Part shown: piece by piece, positions 34,250-45,563 of the stretch | How positions within the stretch are numbered: the first letter of the stretch is position 1 | How the letters are laid out: each line of letters starts with the position of its first letter | Source of the DNA: Diploptera punctata | Taxonomy: Eukaryota; Arthropoda; Insecta; Blattodea; Blaberidae | NCBI GenBank assembly: GCA_030220185.1 | Contig: JASPKZ010002337.1 | Coordinates: 2,637,501-2,701,500 of the forward strand | Reading direction: 5' to 3' | DNA: 64,000 nucleotides | Made by a program: the position numbers and the translations under genes | Notes under the pieces: model-generated | Told to the model about the DNA's origin: nothing | Seen by the model: only the letters and a program-made list of their open reading frames with translations | The model's database searches: none

Positions 34250-35085
34250 AATTATTTCATTTTAGAGATAGTTTCATCTAGTATATTAAGATGCGAGGTT
34301 CAGAAGTGGTTTTTACAGAATTGGGAAAAATGCTTAATTTCCGAGATTCTGTAAAACACTTCACAAATGTGCGTTGTACATTATTTTTTGCGCGATGGTG
34401 TTTTCAAAATAATAAATAATAGTAAAATAATAACATCTTTGTTGGAAACATTTGCATTCATTATAAACAATTGACTAACGTTAACAGTGTTTATTAGTTA
34501 AAACAACAGGAGGCCTTGAGAACAATTATTGATAACATGGCTACAAGTACATATTTATTGTTTTATATTGTTTCAAATACAGTTCAGTTCATTTAAAATG
34601 CAGTGATTTGTTTTGTATAATGTATATTAACACTACCTTTTGGATATTTTCAGTATATACATTGTACGTAGTATATATAGAGGGTAGTGGTTTTACTTCC
34701 CGCATGTGGGTGTAAATGTAATATTACAGTATAGTTATTTAGGTTGGCAACACCAAAATGTAGGAAATTGAACTTTCAATAATGGTCGCCATTGCTGGTA
34801 AGTACGACAAAATGCAGTATTGCGCAAAAGTCATTTAAATGTTTTTTTAACTTTTTTATTGTACTTTTCTACAGGATGAACTGTTTGTTGTTCTTTTAAT
34901 GTATTTTACTATTCAATATGTGGGCATTTTAATTTAACAACATTTTATTTATATGAGAGAGGAAAATAAGAATAGAAACTTCTGTTGATGCTGCCAATTT
35001 TTCAACTGCCATTTGATGCCAGTTTGATGAACTTTGAGATTAAATCTTGTAACTGTAAAACAGTTTGAGAAAATATATATTATTT
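34250..35085. other. Tubulin intron, no recognisable element
   Basis: AT-rich unique-looking sequence; nothing supported. Confidence 0.45.
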
Positions 35086-35092
35086 TTTTTAT

Positions 35093-35397
35093 GACACAAC
35101 CATCCGGCTGCTGGCCTCACATCCACATGTGTTAATCACAGAGATAGACTTTCATCCAGCTATTGAAGAGTTGACATGTGGTCAGCATCTTGGGTCCCCC
35201 AGCTATTATAGCTTTTTTCTCAATCTGGAGCTGCTATTTATTATAGCTACCGAAATTCCTCATGATGGGGCAAAGGTGCCCAACTGGCAGAAATTCCATG
35301 AGAAAATTTCTTCCCCCAGGGAGACCCAAATCAGCGCCAAGTCCTTTACTCTGCACTAAGGCATCTTGCATTAAATACTCGGCTATGGCACAGGACT
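35093..35397 (-). mobile_element. tRNA-derived SINE, family C
   Basis: CATCCACATGTGTTAATCAC start, GACATGTGGTCAGCATCTTG, and a decayed tRNA head at 35355-35395 on the minus strand. Confidence 0.8.
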
Positions 35398-35399
35398 AG

Positions 35400-35600
35400 A
35401 TAAACATTCTGAAGAACATGAATTTTGAAGTTCCTGGAGAGCAATATTTGATCTCAAAGTTCATCAAACCAACACCAGATGACAGTTGGTGGTGATGGCA
35501 GAAGTTTTGACAGTCAGAGTTTCGACAAAGGATGGAAGGGATGCCTTCCGATAATGGCCCAGTGAAAATCATGGAGTTTTATGAGGTGAGAAATAAAAAT
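35400..35600 (+). repeat. Penelope-like 3' scrap
   Basis: MNFEVPGEQYLISKFIKPTP-type frame near 35418-35475, ending TTTATGAGGTGAG at about 35578-35590, the shared PLE boundary in this window. Confidence 0.6.
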
Positions 35601-35745
35601 AATATCTGAATCATTTATATAAATTGTAAATTACCTCACAGTGTTACTTCCCATGTAATTTTTATTAAAAAAGTTGGGTATAATTTAATTGTCACACATA
35701 TTGAATTTTTTTTATTCAATGCCCCAGGTTATATATATATATATA

Positions 35746-37046
35746 CGAGGGAGAATCAAATATAAACAGGCCTTTTGTTCCAAAACTTTTATTCATGAAG
35801 ATTAATTGAAATTAACATTTTTCTTACTTTTCTACATATTCACCCATCTTTACTATGCATTTGTTCCAACGGACAGGCAGTTTTTTATTGCCAGTTTCAA
35901 AGAAAGTACGAGGACAGGTGCACAGCCAGTTGTGCACGAAGTTTTTCACCTCCTCGTTGGTTGTCAAACGATGTCCTCCAAGAGCTTCTTTGAGTGAACC
36001 AAACATGAAGAAGTCACATGGTGAGAGATCCGGGCTGTAGGGTGGATGTGGATGGGCAGTCCAGTGAATTTCGGCCAATTTTCGCTGTGTTGCTGCTGCG
36101 GTGTGTGTCTGGCATTGTCCTGCAGAATCAACACATTTCTGATTGGACTGCTGTGCTGTTTTGACCGGAAGGCAACTCGAACTTGACTGAGAAGGTCACA
36201 GTAGTAGGCAGCATTAATGGTCCGTCGTCGTTGTCCTTGTTGTTCAATGAAATCAATCAGAAGGACACCTTTTGAGTCCCAGAACACTGTGGCCAAAACT
36301 TTCCCTGCAGACAGTCGTGACTTGGCTTTCACCGGCGGTTGCTCCACTCTTCCTCCACTCCAGACTGGCCCTCTTTGATTTGGGTGTGTAATGATGCACC
36401 CATGTCTCATCACAAGTGATGAAAAGCATCACCTTCCTCTTCGTAGCGCGTGAGGAGCGTGCGAGACATTTAAACTTGCACTGCTTTCTGTTCTGCAATG
36501 AGCAACCGCGGAACCCAACGAGCTGACACTTTTCTCATTTTCAGCTCCCCTCGAATGATTGATTGCACACTCCCATAGCTAATGAGAAGTTCTCGACAAA
36601 TGTCAAGCACTGTGAAGTGGCGATCCCCTTCAATGATGTCTTGAACAGCTTGGATGTTTTCTGGATTGATGCTGGTGCATGGGCGGCGAGGGTGGGCCAA
36701 GTTTTCAACATGTTCACGTCCTTCATTAAACTCGCGGCACCAATGTTTTACTCTGGACCATGAAAGGATTCTTTCCCCAAACTGTGGGAGTAACCGACGG
36801 TGAATTTCAGCTGCACTGACATTTTTTTCATTGACAAGAAACTTGATGATTACTCGTTGGGCAACAATTGGATGCACCTCTCTCTCAGACATCTCCACAG
36901 CAACTGAGGAACAAAACAAAACGAGTTCCCAAGGCTGCGGTCCCCTTCCAGAGACCCCACAGCACCTGCTGTAAAAGCCTCCAACTCATATCGCACTCTA
37001 CGCGTGAGCAGTAAACAAAGGCCTGTTTATATTTGATTCTCCCTCG
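35746..37046 (-). mobile_element. Full-length mariner transposon in tubulin intron
   Basis: 1301 bp with TIRs of about 28-33 bp (CGAGGGAGAATCAAATATAA) and TA on both sides (35744-35745, 37047-37048). Carries one broken transposase gene on the minus strand. Size and layout match a canonical mariner. Confidence 0.95.
35824..36892 (-). pseudogene. Mariner transposase, three frameshifts
   Basis: DD34D-type mariner transposase. MSEREVHPIVAQRVIIKFLV opens the N-terminal HTH (chosen start 36892; an upstream in-frame Met at 36919 is less likely). WSRVKHWCREFNEGREHVEN follows. The frame shifts near 36480 into CLARSSRATKRKVMLFITCD and ETWVHHYTPKSKRASLEWRK (WVHHYTPxxK motif, first Asp), near 36345 into KVLATVFWDSKGVLLIDFIE and VLILQDNARH (second Asp), and near 36080 into HPPYSPDLSPCDFFMFGSLK (third Asp). 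With the last shift allowed for, 34 residues separate the second and third Asp. Inactive. Confidence 0.93.
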
Positions 37047-37054
37047 TATATATA

Positions 37055-37215
37055 TTTTTTACATTTCTGGTGTTTTCTCCTGGCATTGGCATAATAGTAA
37101 CCAACTTCTGAGGTTGAGCGCTTGGAAGGCAGGGTTATGCTGCCCTGTTAATATAATGGGTGGTGATGATAATAGTAGTGTGTCAGTAGAGTCCCTAATC
37201 AAAATTTAATCCAAG
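37055..37215 (-). repeat. SINE-like repeat, family S-H, partial
   Basis: TTCTCCTGGCATTGGCATAA and GCGCTTGGAAGGCAGGGTTA, matching 39165-39400 and 57882-58180. Confidence 0.5.
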
Positions 37216-37320
37216 GTGAATATGAATAATGATTATGATGTTCAGGCATTGTTTGGACCTTAAAGTTTCCTGACATTTGACTGGTTTCGAAACTTTCTTT
37301 TTCAGTTCCATCTTTCAACA

Positions 37321-37750
37321 TTGTTATGTTGTCTTGAAGAGCCACCTCCTGCTCCCTCTGTTGGTAAACTGAAGAACCTCGAAATCAAATCATTTTCCCC
37401 AGGAATTTCAAAGTTCATTAATTTCTCTGCAAAATCTGCAGTAGCAGCCCATGCATGGTCAGAAAAACATCTTATCGAAAGAAAGACTAAATTATTAAAA
37501 GAAATAGAAAAAACCCAAAGAACTCAGTTTGGGGAAAAAAAATCTACATTCAAAAAAATGGAAAGGAGAAATTAATGAACTTTGAAATTCCCAGGAAAAA
37601 ATATACGAATTCAAGGTTCTTCAGTCTTACCAACAGAGGGAGCAAGAGGTGGCTCTTCAGGACTACAAAATAATGATTGTGAAAATACTGAGGATGGAAC
37701 TGAAGAAGAAAGTTTTGAAATGGTCTAGGAAGAAGAGGAATATAAGGTGA
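37321..37750 (+). pseudogene. Penelope-like C-terminal fragment, with an inverted scrap
   Basis: FSAKSAVAAHAWSEKHLIER, KTKLLKEIEKTQRTQFGEKK, then NFEIPRKKYTNSRFFS after a shift. An antisense copy of the 3' coding end (CTGAAGAACCTCGAAATCAA) precedes it, making an inverted repeat about 37340-37430 against 37580-37660. Ends with a hammerhead-like motif and TATAAGGTGAGG. Confidence 0.7.
37688..37721 (+). ncRNA. Hammerhead-like motif
   Basis: CTGAGGA, T, GGAACT...AGTTTT (6 pairs with two G-U), GAAAT. Confidence 0.4.
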
Positions 37751-37794
37751 GGTGATAAAGTTTTACTTAAATAAATAATACGTCATAGTGATGT

Positions 37795-38655
37795 TTTTAT
37801 TATTAATTTAACACTTCTCACTGAAGGATAAATTATATTTGAAGAGAAAAATTTTCTCCTAGACCGAGAATCGAACCTGGGACCTTCTGCTTTCCGGGCC
37901 AAATGCTCTACCAACTTAGCTACCGAGGTGAGTTTCGATCTAGACGCAAATTTTTCTCTTATATACAATCTAATTTCCTCGCACCAAATGCTTTGAAACC
38001 TTTGTTTCCATCTTTACAAATGGCGGCTTCTTAGTTAAGAAGACATTTATTGGGAATTTGACACTACTTTATAAAGCCAGTAGGACTTTTATTGATGTTT
38101 TATTATTAATTTAACACTTCTCACTGAACGATAAATTATATTTGAAGAGAAAAATGTTCGCCTAGACCAAGACAAAGGTTTCAAAGCATTTGACGTGAGG
38201 GAATTACAACTTATATAAGAGAAAAAATTGCATCTAGATAGATCATATCTCACCTTGGTAGCTCAGTTGGTAGAGCATTTGGCGCGGAAAGCCAAAGGTA
38301 CCGGGTTCGAGTCTCGGTCTAGACGAAAATTTTTCTCTTCAAATATAATTTATCCTTCAGTGAGAAGTGTTAAATTAATAATAAAAACATCAATAAAAGC
38401 CCTACTGGCTTTATAAAGTAGTGTTAAATTCCCAATAAATGTCTTCTTAACTAAGAAGTCGCCATTTACAAAGATGGAAATAAAGGTTTCAAAACATTTG
38501 GCACAAGGTAATTACAACGTATATAAGAGAAAAAAATTGCATCTAGATCACAACTCGCCTCGGTAGCTCAGTTGGTAGAGCACTTGGCCCGGAAAGTCAA
38601 AGGTCCCGGGTTCAAGTCTTGGTAAAAAATGTTCTCTTCAAATATAATTCCTCAT
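37795..38655. mobile_element. tRNA-headed SINE family E, three copies in an inverted cluster
   Basis: tRNA-like heads TCGGTAGCTCAGTTGGTAGA (A box) with GGGTTCGAGTC (B box) occur at about 37850-37930 (minus), 38255-38325 (plus) and 38560-38620 (plus). 37803-38100 is an inverted copy of 38387-38650, and a third partial copy sits between. Tails read TTCAAATATAATTTATCC. The heads are tRNA-like (GGA at the anticodon position in the last copy) but carry SINE bodies, so I do not call them tRNA genes. Confidence 0.75.
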
Positions 38656-38708
38656 AGTGTTAATTCCTAAGAAGTAATTTGAAGACTGATATTTAATATT
38701 TACCTTAA

Positions 38709-38852
<144 letters not shown>

Positions 38853-39164
38853 TAACTACTGAACATTAACAGTAAAATTTACTATTAATTCTAGTAACAG
38901 TTTAAGATGGGCATTGAACAGGTCACTTTGAATGAAAACTCAATATTCACATTATGTGAATCTAACTAGCTCTTTATTCCTCTAACATTCCAAGCAGCTA
39001 CTTATATTTTCCTATTCACTATTCCAGTTTAGAGCTGCTTTCTTTGGTATTGGTATCCGTCTGGCTTTATTTCTTGTAATTTTTTCAATGTCAAATTTCC
39101 CTGGAGCAAAGATATTTCCAGTAGTGGGAATGCCAACTTTCATCTAATGGACAGGCTTGTGAAT

Positions 39165-39400
39165 TTTTTTTGTCCGATGCCACCAGGTTGTCTTTTATGA
39201 CATTTCTGGATTTCCCTCCTGGCATTGGCGGAATTGTGATCCATTTCTTAGGTTGGAGCACCTCGAAGATGGAGTTACGTTACCCCGATGACATGATGGG
39301 TGATAAATGATAATGAAATGCCAGGGAAGTCCTTAGCCTAAATTTCAGACCATGGTCTTGATCTTTCCACCAATGTTTTGGTCTTCCTTAGTCCCTATGT
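39165..39400 (-). repeat. SINE-like repeat, family S-H
   Basis: GATGCCACCAGGTTGTCTTT, TCCCTCCTGGCATTGGCGGA, TGGGTGATAAATGATAATGA. Same order at 57882-58080, where a tRNA-like end is kept. Confidence 0.6.
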
Positions 39401-39810
39401 CCAGTTGGAATACCAATTTTGGAAGTCTATCTGGATCGCCGAAGGAACACTATTATCAAAGAAAAATTTGGAGTACTCCTCTTGGAAGCATAGTGCCTTT
39501 GTGAAAGCACACAATCCTGCTGCTTTACTTTCATTTTAGTAGATTTAATAACGGGTTTTAACAAGTGTGTATTATTAGCCCACAGCTTCCAATTCTGACG
39601 ATGAGGTTACTAATTAGGCAGCCAGACCTGCCTTCCTCAGTTCTAGAGGCAGAGTTTAGACATTTCTTTCAAAACTCAATAGTATGGCTTTCTGCCAATA
39701 CTCGGGAGGCTGAATGCAGTGGAAATCCACTGGACGATGGAGTCGCCACATCCCTACGCCATTTATCATTTAGTACGAACATATAACATCACAATATTAG
39801 CTTTACAGCT
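39400..39810. other. Tubulin intron, no recognisable element
   Basis: Open frames up to 73 codons without a recognisable domain. Confidence 0.4.
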
Positions 39811-39814
39811 ATAA

Positions 39815-40105
39815 TAGCTAACTCACTGGCACTATCGAAACCATAGATTAATGGCATGGACATAAGTTTTCCATGCATCCCTATCCTGAGATGTTTTCCA
39901 ATCATTACCTGTATAATCCACTTCCTCAAATAATGATATTATTCTCCCACCTCATTCTTGGTTTACCAATTGGGCATTTTCCCTCTGGTTTTCCTACAAG
40001 AAGCTTCTATGCATCTCTTTTATTCCCCATTTGTGCTACATGTCCTGCCCTTCGCAGTCTATGAGACTTAACTGTTCTTATTATATCTGGCTTCCTATAA
40101 AGATC
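39815..40105 (-). repeat. LINE 3' end (minus)
   Basis: GGTTTTCCTACAAGAAGCTT, GTCTATGAGACTTAACTGTT: antisense copy of the common LINE end, as at 27480-27862. Confidence 0.65.
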
Positions 40106-40109
40106 ATGT

Positions 40110-40700
40110 AGTCTTTTCTATTCATGTCTTATTTTCCAAATAACTTTTTTCTCAAATACTAGTAATCTTTCCTCCTTTAAAGTAAGAGTCCATGTTTCAC
40201 ATCCATATAACTGGTAGAATAACAGTTTTATATATTTTCAGTTTAACATTTTTTGAAAGGAGTTGGGACAACAAGCGTCCCTGCAATTCATAGAAGCATG
40301 CATTTCCAGAATTGAGCCTATATTTAATTTCTTTTTGCATCTCATTCCTATTTGTAATTATTGTTCCTAGGTACTTGAATTCAGCCACTTCCTCAAAATT
40401 TCCCTCATTCATCATTAATTGTCCATTTCCATTATATAATACATTTCTATGTGCGTACATATATCTAGTTTTATTGATATTTACTTCTAATCACAATTTC
40501 TTAGTGTTACTCAATAGTGTGTGCGTGTTGTCCTTTAGTATCTCCTTGCTATCGCCCAATAGTACTACATCATCAGCATAAACTAATAGCTTGTTAATGC
40601 CATTGAGTTGTAGGCCTTCTTCATCCTCTAAAGATCTGATGCCTTGCTCTAGTACAAAATTGAATAGTAGAGGAGATAGTGCATCTCCTTGCTTTTACAG
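40110..40700 (-). pseudogene. LINE reverse-transcriptase fragment (minus)
   Basis: Minus strand from 40690: SPLLFNFVLEQ-like, LLVYADDVVLLGD-like (FADD-type box near 40560-40600), then MYAHRNVLYNGNGQLMMNEG, NFEEVAEFKYLGTIITNRNE, KTVILPVIW at 40197-40460. Large and readable but broken. Confidence 0.75.
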
Positions 40701-40705
40701 TTATA

Positions 40706-40988
40706 GTAAAAGTAAAGTGATCCCACAACAGACCTCGAGAGGTCCTTGAAGTAGTGGGAGGTTAAGGCTCCCACTTGATGTCAGCTGGGTTGTCAACCCT
40801 GCGTGACGGCCGCCTTTACCCCCAGAACAAACATCTGGTACTCATTTTCGTTAGAGGCTGAGTGGACCCCAGGGCCATGGTGCTGCCAGAGGGTTTGGGT
40901 CAGTTTAAAAATCCTGATCCCATCGGGACTTGAACCCTCGACCTTCCAGCTTGTAGCGCGTGCCTTAACCACTAAGCTATGGCATGCC
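40706..40988 (-). mobile_element. tRNA-derived SINE, family B
   Basis: Inserted at the edge of the LINE above. Minus-strand head GCTTAGTGGTTAAGGCAC, B box GGGTTCAAGTCCC. Flanks ACAGTTATAGTA and ACAGCTATAGTA (about 40698 and 40990) look like a 12-bp target duplication with one mismatch. Confidence 0.85.
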
Positions 40989-41084
40989 CTACAGCTATAG
41001 TAGCAGTATTAATATCCCATCAGTCTTCTTAAGTGAGAACCTACCCAGTGATATCAATCAATTTACTTTTCTTGTATAATATGT

Positions 41085-41340
41085 ATGCGTTTTGCTGCTA
41101 CAGGCAAATGGGATTGTATAGTACGCCTTTTCACTCCTTAATGGAGCATAGGGCCTTGATGAGAGCTTTCCACCGAATAAGATTTATTGATATGGCCTTC
41201 ACTTCTTTCCATTTCATCATTAATTGTCGTTCTCATGATCCTCTTGGTCTTCCCACTCTTCCATATTCCTTGAGGGTTCTAATCCAATACTTGTTTTTTC
41301 TTAGCGTGTGATGTATCCACCTCCATTTCTATCTTTTAAA
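41085..41340 (-). pseudogene. LINE 3' fragment (minus)
   Basis: Antisense GRPRGS and AFHRIRFIDMAFT-type region; tail of a LINE related to 33370. Confidence 0.4.
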
Positions 41341-41394
41341 TTTAGATGCAGGACTGTATAAGAAAGAAAAAAAAACATCTAAAATGAGATTCTT

Positions 41395-41495
41395 AGATAG
41401 CACTGTTGATTTTTGTGTTAGTACACAGAACTAGAGATCTTGAGTTCAAATTCAAGCTCAGGCAAAGGTTTTCTCTTAAAAAATTAAATTATGTT
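41395..41495 (+). repeat. tRNA-like SINE fragment, family F-like
   Basis: GTTAGTACACAGAACTAGAG and TTGAGTTCAAATTC (B-box-like), then CTCAGGCAAAGG. Confidence 0.35.
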
Positions 41496-41499
41496 AATG

Positions 41500-42050
41500 G
41501 ATGTTGTCATACATTGTAGTAAATAAAGGACTACATGGTTCTCCTCCATGGTATCTTTACCTCGTTGTGGAGTGACTTGCGTGCTTAAATGACCTCAAGA
41601 GCTATGCCAGCAGTATCATTGTAAGGGTTATCCATGCCAGACAGGTCGAAGTTGATATGCCTGATGATGAAAAAAGTATCTTGGTCGAAAAAGTGAATAA
41701 TCTTTCACTGAAAAATACAGCTGTCTAGAAATGCATGAGTTCGACTCGGGGTAAAATTTTCCAGAGGTAAAATAGTCCCACATTATGTTCTCCTGGCAGG
41801 GATTACTTCAGGGAATCCATGTTAAAGGCTCAAACACAGGGACATGTTCCTAGGAACATGGAATATTAGGACATCATATAGTAGTGGGGCTCTAAAAATA
41901 TTAACATTAGCACAGGAATTAGATAAATCATCCTTGGATGGCAGTTGGGAATTAGGAAGTTTTGCATTATGCTATGGGGATGCACCTGAATTTGGAATGG
42001 GTTTTTAGTTCGAAGGAAGATGATCTATGCTAACATGATAGATTTTTAGG
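41500..42050. other. Tubulin intron, no recognisable element
   Basis: Nothing supported apart from a LINE-like scrap near 41840-42000. Confidence 0.35.
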
Positions 42051-42054
42051 CATA

Positions 42055-42540
42055 TATGAATATATCTTTATGGCAGATATAATAAGAGTAAAGTCTCGTA
42101 GACTGTGATGGGCAGGACATATGGGACAAATGGAGAACGAAAGAGGGGCATGGAAGCTCCTTGTAAGAAAACCATAAGGAAAGTGACCAGTAGGCAAGCC
42201 AAAAATGAGATGAGAGAATAACATTAACCATGATTTGAGAGAAGTTGATTATACAGGGGGTGATTGGAAAACATTAGCTTAGAAGACTTTCACCAACTAT
42301 TGATATTGGGTCACTTTGATCCACAACAGAAATTTTACCGTTTAATCCATTATAAATCCCTTTACTGAATACTGCAATCCTTCTATCTTCAGAAGTTACC
42401 ATTACTTGAGCTCATCATGGAATATTATAAAATCCATTATAATCAAGCTCTACAAGGTCTCTTTCCTCTGGTTAGGGATGTATGGAGAGCTTATGTCTGC
42501 ATGTCCATGAACCTACAGGTTCCATAGTGCCAGTGAGTAA
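42055..42540 (+). repeat. LINE 3' end (plus), interrupted
   Basis: CAGATATAATAAGAGTAAAG, GAAAGAGGGGCATGGAAGCT, AACCATGATTTGAGAGAAGT. Then an unrelated stretch of about 180 bp (about 42285-42465), then the tail ATGGAGAGCTTATGTCTGC and AACCTACAGGTTCC. Confidence 0.6.
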
Positions 42541-42699
42541 TGTCTACATGATTCAGAACCCTGTAATGTTCAATATTCTGCCTTTTTGTAAAAAATTATT
42601 TATTCATTGAGAATTTTTTCCAACCAATCTTAATAATTAAAATATATAAATACTATGGATGTATAGATTATCAGTTTGTAATATACATTCATAAATTTC

Positions 42700-43090
42700 C
42701 CTTCATTAAAATTTTCCATCATGCTGTTCTCTGTGTCTTGATCCATTACACCAAATTTCCTCATTGAATGTTATTCTTCCAAGTGGTTCTTGGCCTTCCT
42801 TTTCTGCTCCTTCTTTCAATTTTCCGTGTATAGACTGCGTTTGGTAGTCTTCCATCCTGAATTCTTCTTAAGTGTCCATACAACATTAGCCATCTGTATT
42901 CAATCTCATCCATTATACTTTTTCTTCATTCATCCATTTTCTAATTTCTGTATTTCTAATTCTTTTCAATCAAAAATTTTCTGGCACCTCTTCTCCAAAA
43001 ACCTATTTCAACTGCAGTTATTCTGTTCGCATGTTGTTGTGTCATTGTCCAAACTTCTGATCCATATAACATATATAAAATTATAAAGTG
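42700..43090 (-). pseudogene. LINE fragment (minus) next to tubulin exon
   Basis: Antisense post-RT region: MLYGSEVWTMTQQHANRIT-like near 43030-43075 and RMDEIEYRWLMLYGHLRRIQ-like near 42860-42910. Ends about 30 bp before the exon at 43123. Confidence 0.65.
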
Positions 43091-43108
43091 TACTAAAATG
43101 AAATGTAA

Positions 43109-43441
<333 letters not shown>

Positions 43442-43468
43442 TAAAAATTACTGTTTTTCTCATTCCAG

Positions 43469-43534
43469 GACGCCACTGCTGAGGACGATGTAGAGTTTGA
43501 AGAAGAAGAAGAAATGGTAGAGGAAACTGAATGA
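43469..43534 (+). CDS. betaTub: Beta-tubulin, last coding exon (acidic tail) and stop
   Basis: Acceptor TTCCAG 43463-43468 after an 84-nt intron. DATAEDDVEFEEEEEMVEET followed by E and TGA (43532-43534). The acidic C-terminal tail is the isotype-specific part. VEFEEEEE resembles but does not equal the EGEFEEE axonemal motif reported for testis beta-tubulins. Isotype cannot be assigned without alignment. Confidence 0.95.
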   Translation, partial: DATAEDDVEFEEEEEMVEETE

Positions 43535-43587
43535 TTTTTACACTTTACTCTTATGTCTTCCTCAAATTCACATTTCTTACAATATAA

Positions 43588-43613
43588 AATAAAAATCATT
43601 TTAATAAAATAAA
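43588..43613 (+). terminator. Beta-tubulin poly(A) signals
   Basis: Three AATAAA hexamers at 43588, 43603 and 43608, 54-75 nt after the stop, giving a very short 3' UTR. Another AATAAA-like site follows near 43640. Confidence 0.8.
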
Positions 43614-43682
43614 TACATTTGATTTTTTCTTCTTTTTAAAATAAAGATTTTCTTTAATACAAATGATCCTCTTCAATAAAAC

Positions 43683-44175
43683 AGTTGAGTGCCTCAGTGC
43701 CGTAGGTGCCTAACCCACAATTAAAAAAATTATGCTTTTTCCTTAATTGCACTAGAAATAATCATCTCTGTCAAAGCCACATATGCATATAACATTATGA
43801 ATGAGTTAAAACTAACACAGAAATGTTATAGGCAGATGTGGCTCTGACAGGGATGATCATTTTTAGTGCAATTTCAGTTTTTCTGGGTGAGGTTGTTATC
43901 GGGGTTTTTCCTCACCTGTAAGACAAATGTCAGGAAAACTGTAAACGGTCCCCGAAATCATATGGCCATCATCATCATCCTTATCATTCACCGGTGTGGA
44001 AAGCAATGGGAAGCTACCACACCTACAATTCCCTTGTAAAGCTGCAAAGCATAGCATGAAAATTCTATTATTGCAGTGAAAGACCTGCCCTCAGGCAGAA
44101 TTACTATGGATGGATGGGGAAAAGCATATTTTTTTTTAAATTGTGGGTTAGGCACCTATTGCACTGAAGCACTCA
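43683..44175. mobile_element. Inverted-repeat element containing a SINE, just 3' of tubulin
   Basis: Outer arms 43683-43736 and 44117-44172 face each other (GGTGCCTAACCCACAATT against AATTGTGGGTTAGGCACC). An inner palindrome lies at 43746-43866 (TTGCACTAGAAATAATCATC against GATGATCATTTTTAGTGCAA). A 5'-truncated family A SINE lies at 43875-44118. Class unknown. Confidence 0.65.
43875..44118 (+). mobile_element. tRNA-derived SINE, family A, 5'-truncated copy
   Basis: Starts at CAGTTTTTCTGGGTGAGG, without the tRNA head, and ends ACTATGGATGGATGG. Confidence 0.85.
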
Positions 44176-44395
44176 ATTTGATATACATGGAACCTTTAGA
44201 AAACAAAATTTCTGATTATAAGTCAAGATGGATGCAACATGTTCATCGAATGAAAGATCAGAGGATATCCAAGTTATCAACCTGCAGGAAGAAGTCTGGG
44301 ATGCCCTCTCAAAAGACTTTTGGATGGTGTTTCTATTGAGACTGAAACAGGTCAACATATGGCTTAAATTCGTGAATGGACTATGACGATAGTTT
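44170..44395 (+). pseudogene. LINE 3' fragment (plus)
   Basis: ENKISDYKSRWMQHVHRMKD, QRISKLSTCRKKSGMPSQK, then NRSTYGLNS after a shift: post-RT end of a LINE. Confidence 0.65.
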
Positions 44396-44556
44396 GCATT
44401 ACATCTCTACTGAAAAATAATTCAGAAGTCTCTGACACTTTGAACTTCATTCTAGGGTTCAGCACCACCAGAAAAAATGATTTTATTGAACATAATTACA
44501 TTTTTATTGTAGCAAAAATTCCCTCAAATAACAAAATTCAAAAAGGTAACTGCTCC

Positions 44557-45095
44557 ACAGCCCAGCATCATGAGGAATTTAGATAGCATCAGCAAGTAGC
44601 GGCTCCAGGTTGAGAAAACCAGCTATAACAGCTGGAGGACCTGATATGCTGACCACATGTCATCCCTACACTGGCTGGATGATCATCTACAGTTCTGGCT
44701 TCTTTAGCCGCTTTTGAGGGGTCTATAGTGTATGGTGTGGTAAGAGGGGAGGGCAAGTTGCCAGTACTACCGACAACTATCCTTAGTTTAGAAAACAATA
44801 GTTACTACACGTTGGGTTTTCTTATTTACTAATTCTGTGTTAGTGAATATTTTTATCTAGTAAGTCTACAATGTTCATTAAATGACAGTGTCATTTTTAT
44901 AACAATTTATTTTATTATTATCATTAATAAGAAAATGTTTTTTTGCATGGCTAGTAGTTCCCTCCACCACTCAGCAGTGTTCCCTCCTGCCACACACAAA
45001 GATGGCCACAGTTATCGGAACTGGACTATACCTCTGTGATTAACACATGTGGATGTGAGGCATGCAGCCGGCTGATAGGCTAAGGGCCTAGTTTA
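44557..45095 (+). mobile_element. tRNA-derived SINE, family C, split by about 330 bp
   Basis: Left piece CCAGCATCATGAGGAATTTA to GGATGATCATCTAC (44557-44695); right piece CTCTGTGATTAACACATGTG to AGGCTAAGGGCCTAG (45032-45095). The insert between has weakly inverted ends (AGTTCTGG, CGGAACTGG) and no recognised coding sequence. Confidence 0.6.
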
Positions 45096-45533
45096 AGTGC
45101 TCCACAGTATTCCTAAAGGATGTTTATGGCTTTTAAAATTTTCCAAACTGTGAGTTATTACAGCAGTTGTCCATCCCTTTCCTAAAAGTGGTTCAATAAT
45201 TTTCATTACTACTGCTGAAGTTTTTGTTGTGTTAGGAGAGATGAATGTGGACTGGATTTCAGAATCATTGCTTATGCAAACTATGAAAGAGCAAAGATAA
45301 CCAGATAATAACCTACTCAGTTTCAATGTTTTAATTTAAAAAAAAAAAACTTGGAAGATTTTAGTGATGAATGTCCCTGTTAGGGATTCATCAATTGATA
45401 GATTTTTACCAGGAATATAATATAGCTGAAATTTTATATTTAAATTTAAAATATAGTTATATTTTGTACTACTCGAGATTAAATTAAAATACTTCATACC
45501 TCACCTCATAGCCAGTCTTCTAATTATACTGCA

Positions 45534-45563
45534 GTTTCAAAGCCTTGGCAGCTTCATCTTCAG
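45534..45563 (-). ncRNA. Hammerhead-like motif (minus)
   Basis: CTGAAGA, T, GAAGC-TGCCAAG-GCTTT, GAAAC on the minus strand. Confidence 0.5.

Noticed and set aside
38555..38630. Possible tRNA gene (A and B boxes, clover-leaf-like)
   Set aside because: Embedded in a repeated SINE body, three copies with differing damage, no terminator directly after the acceptor stem.
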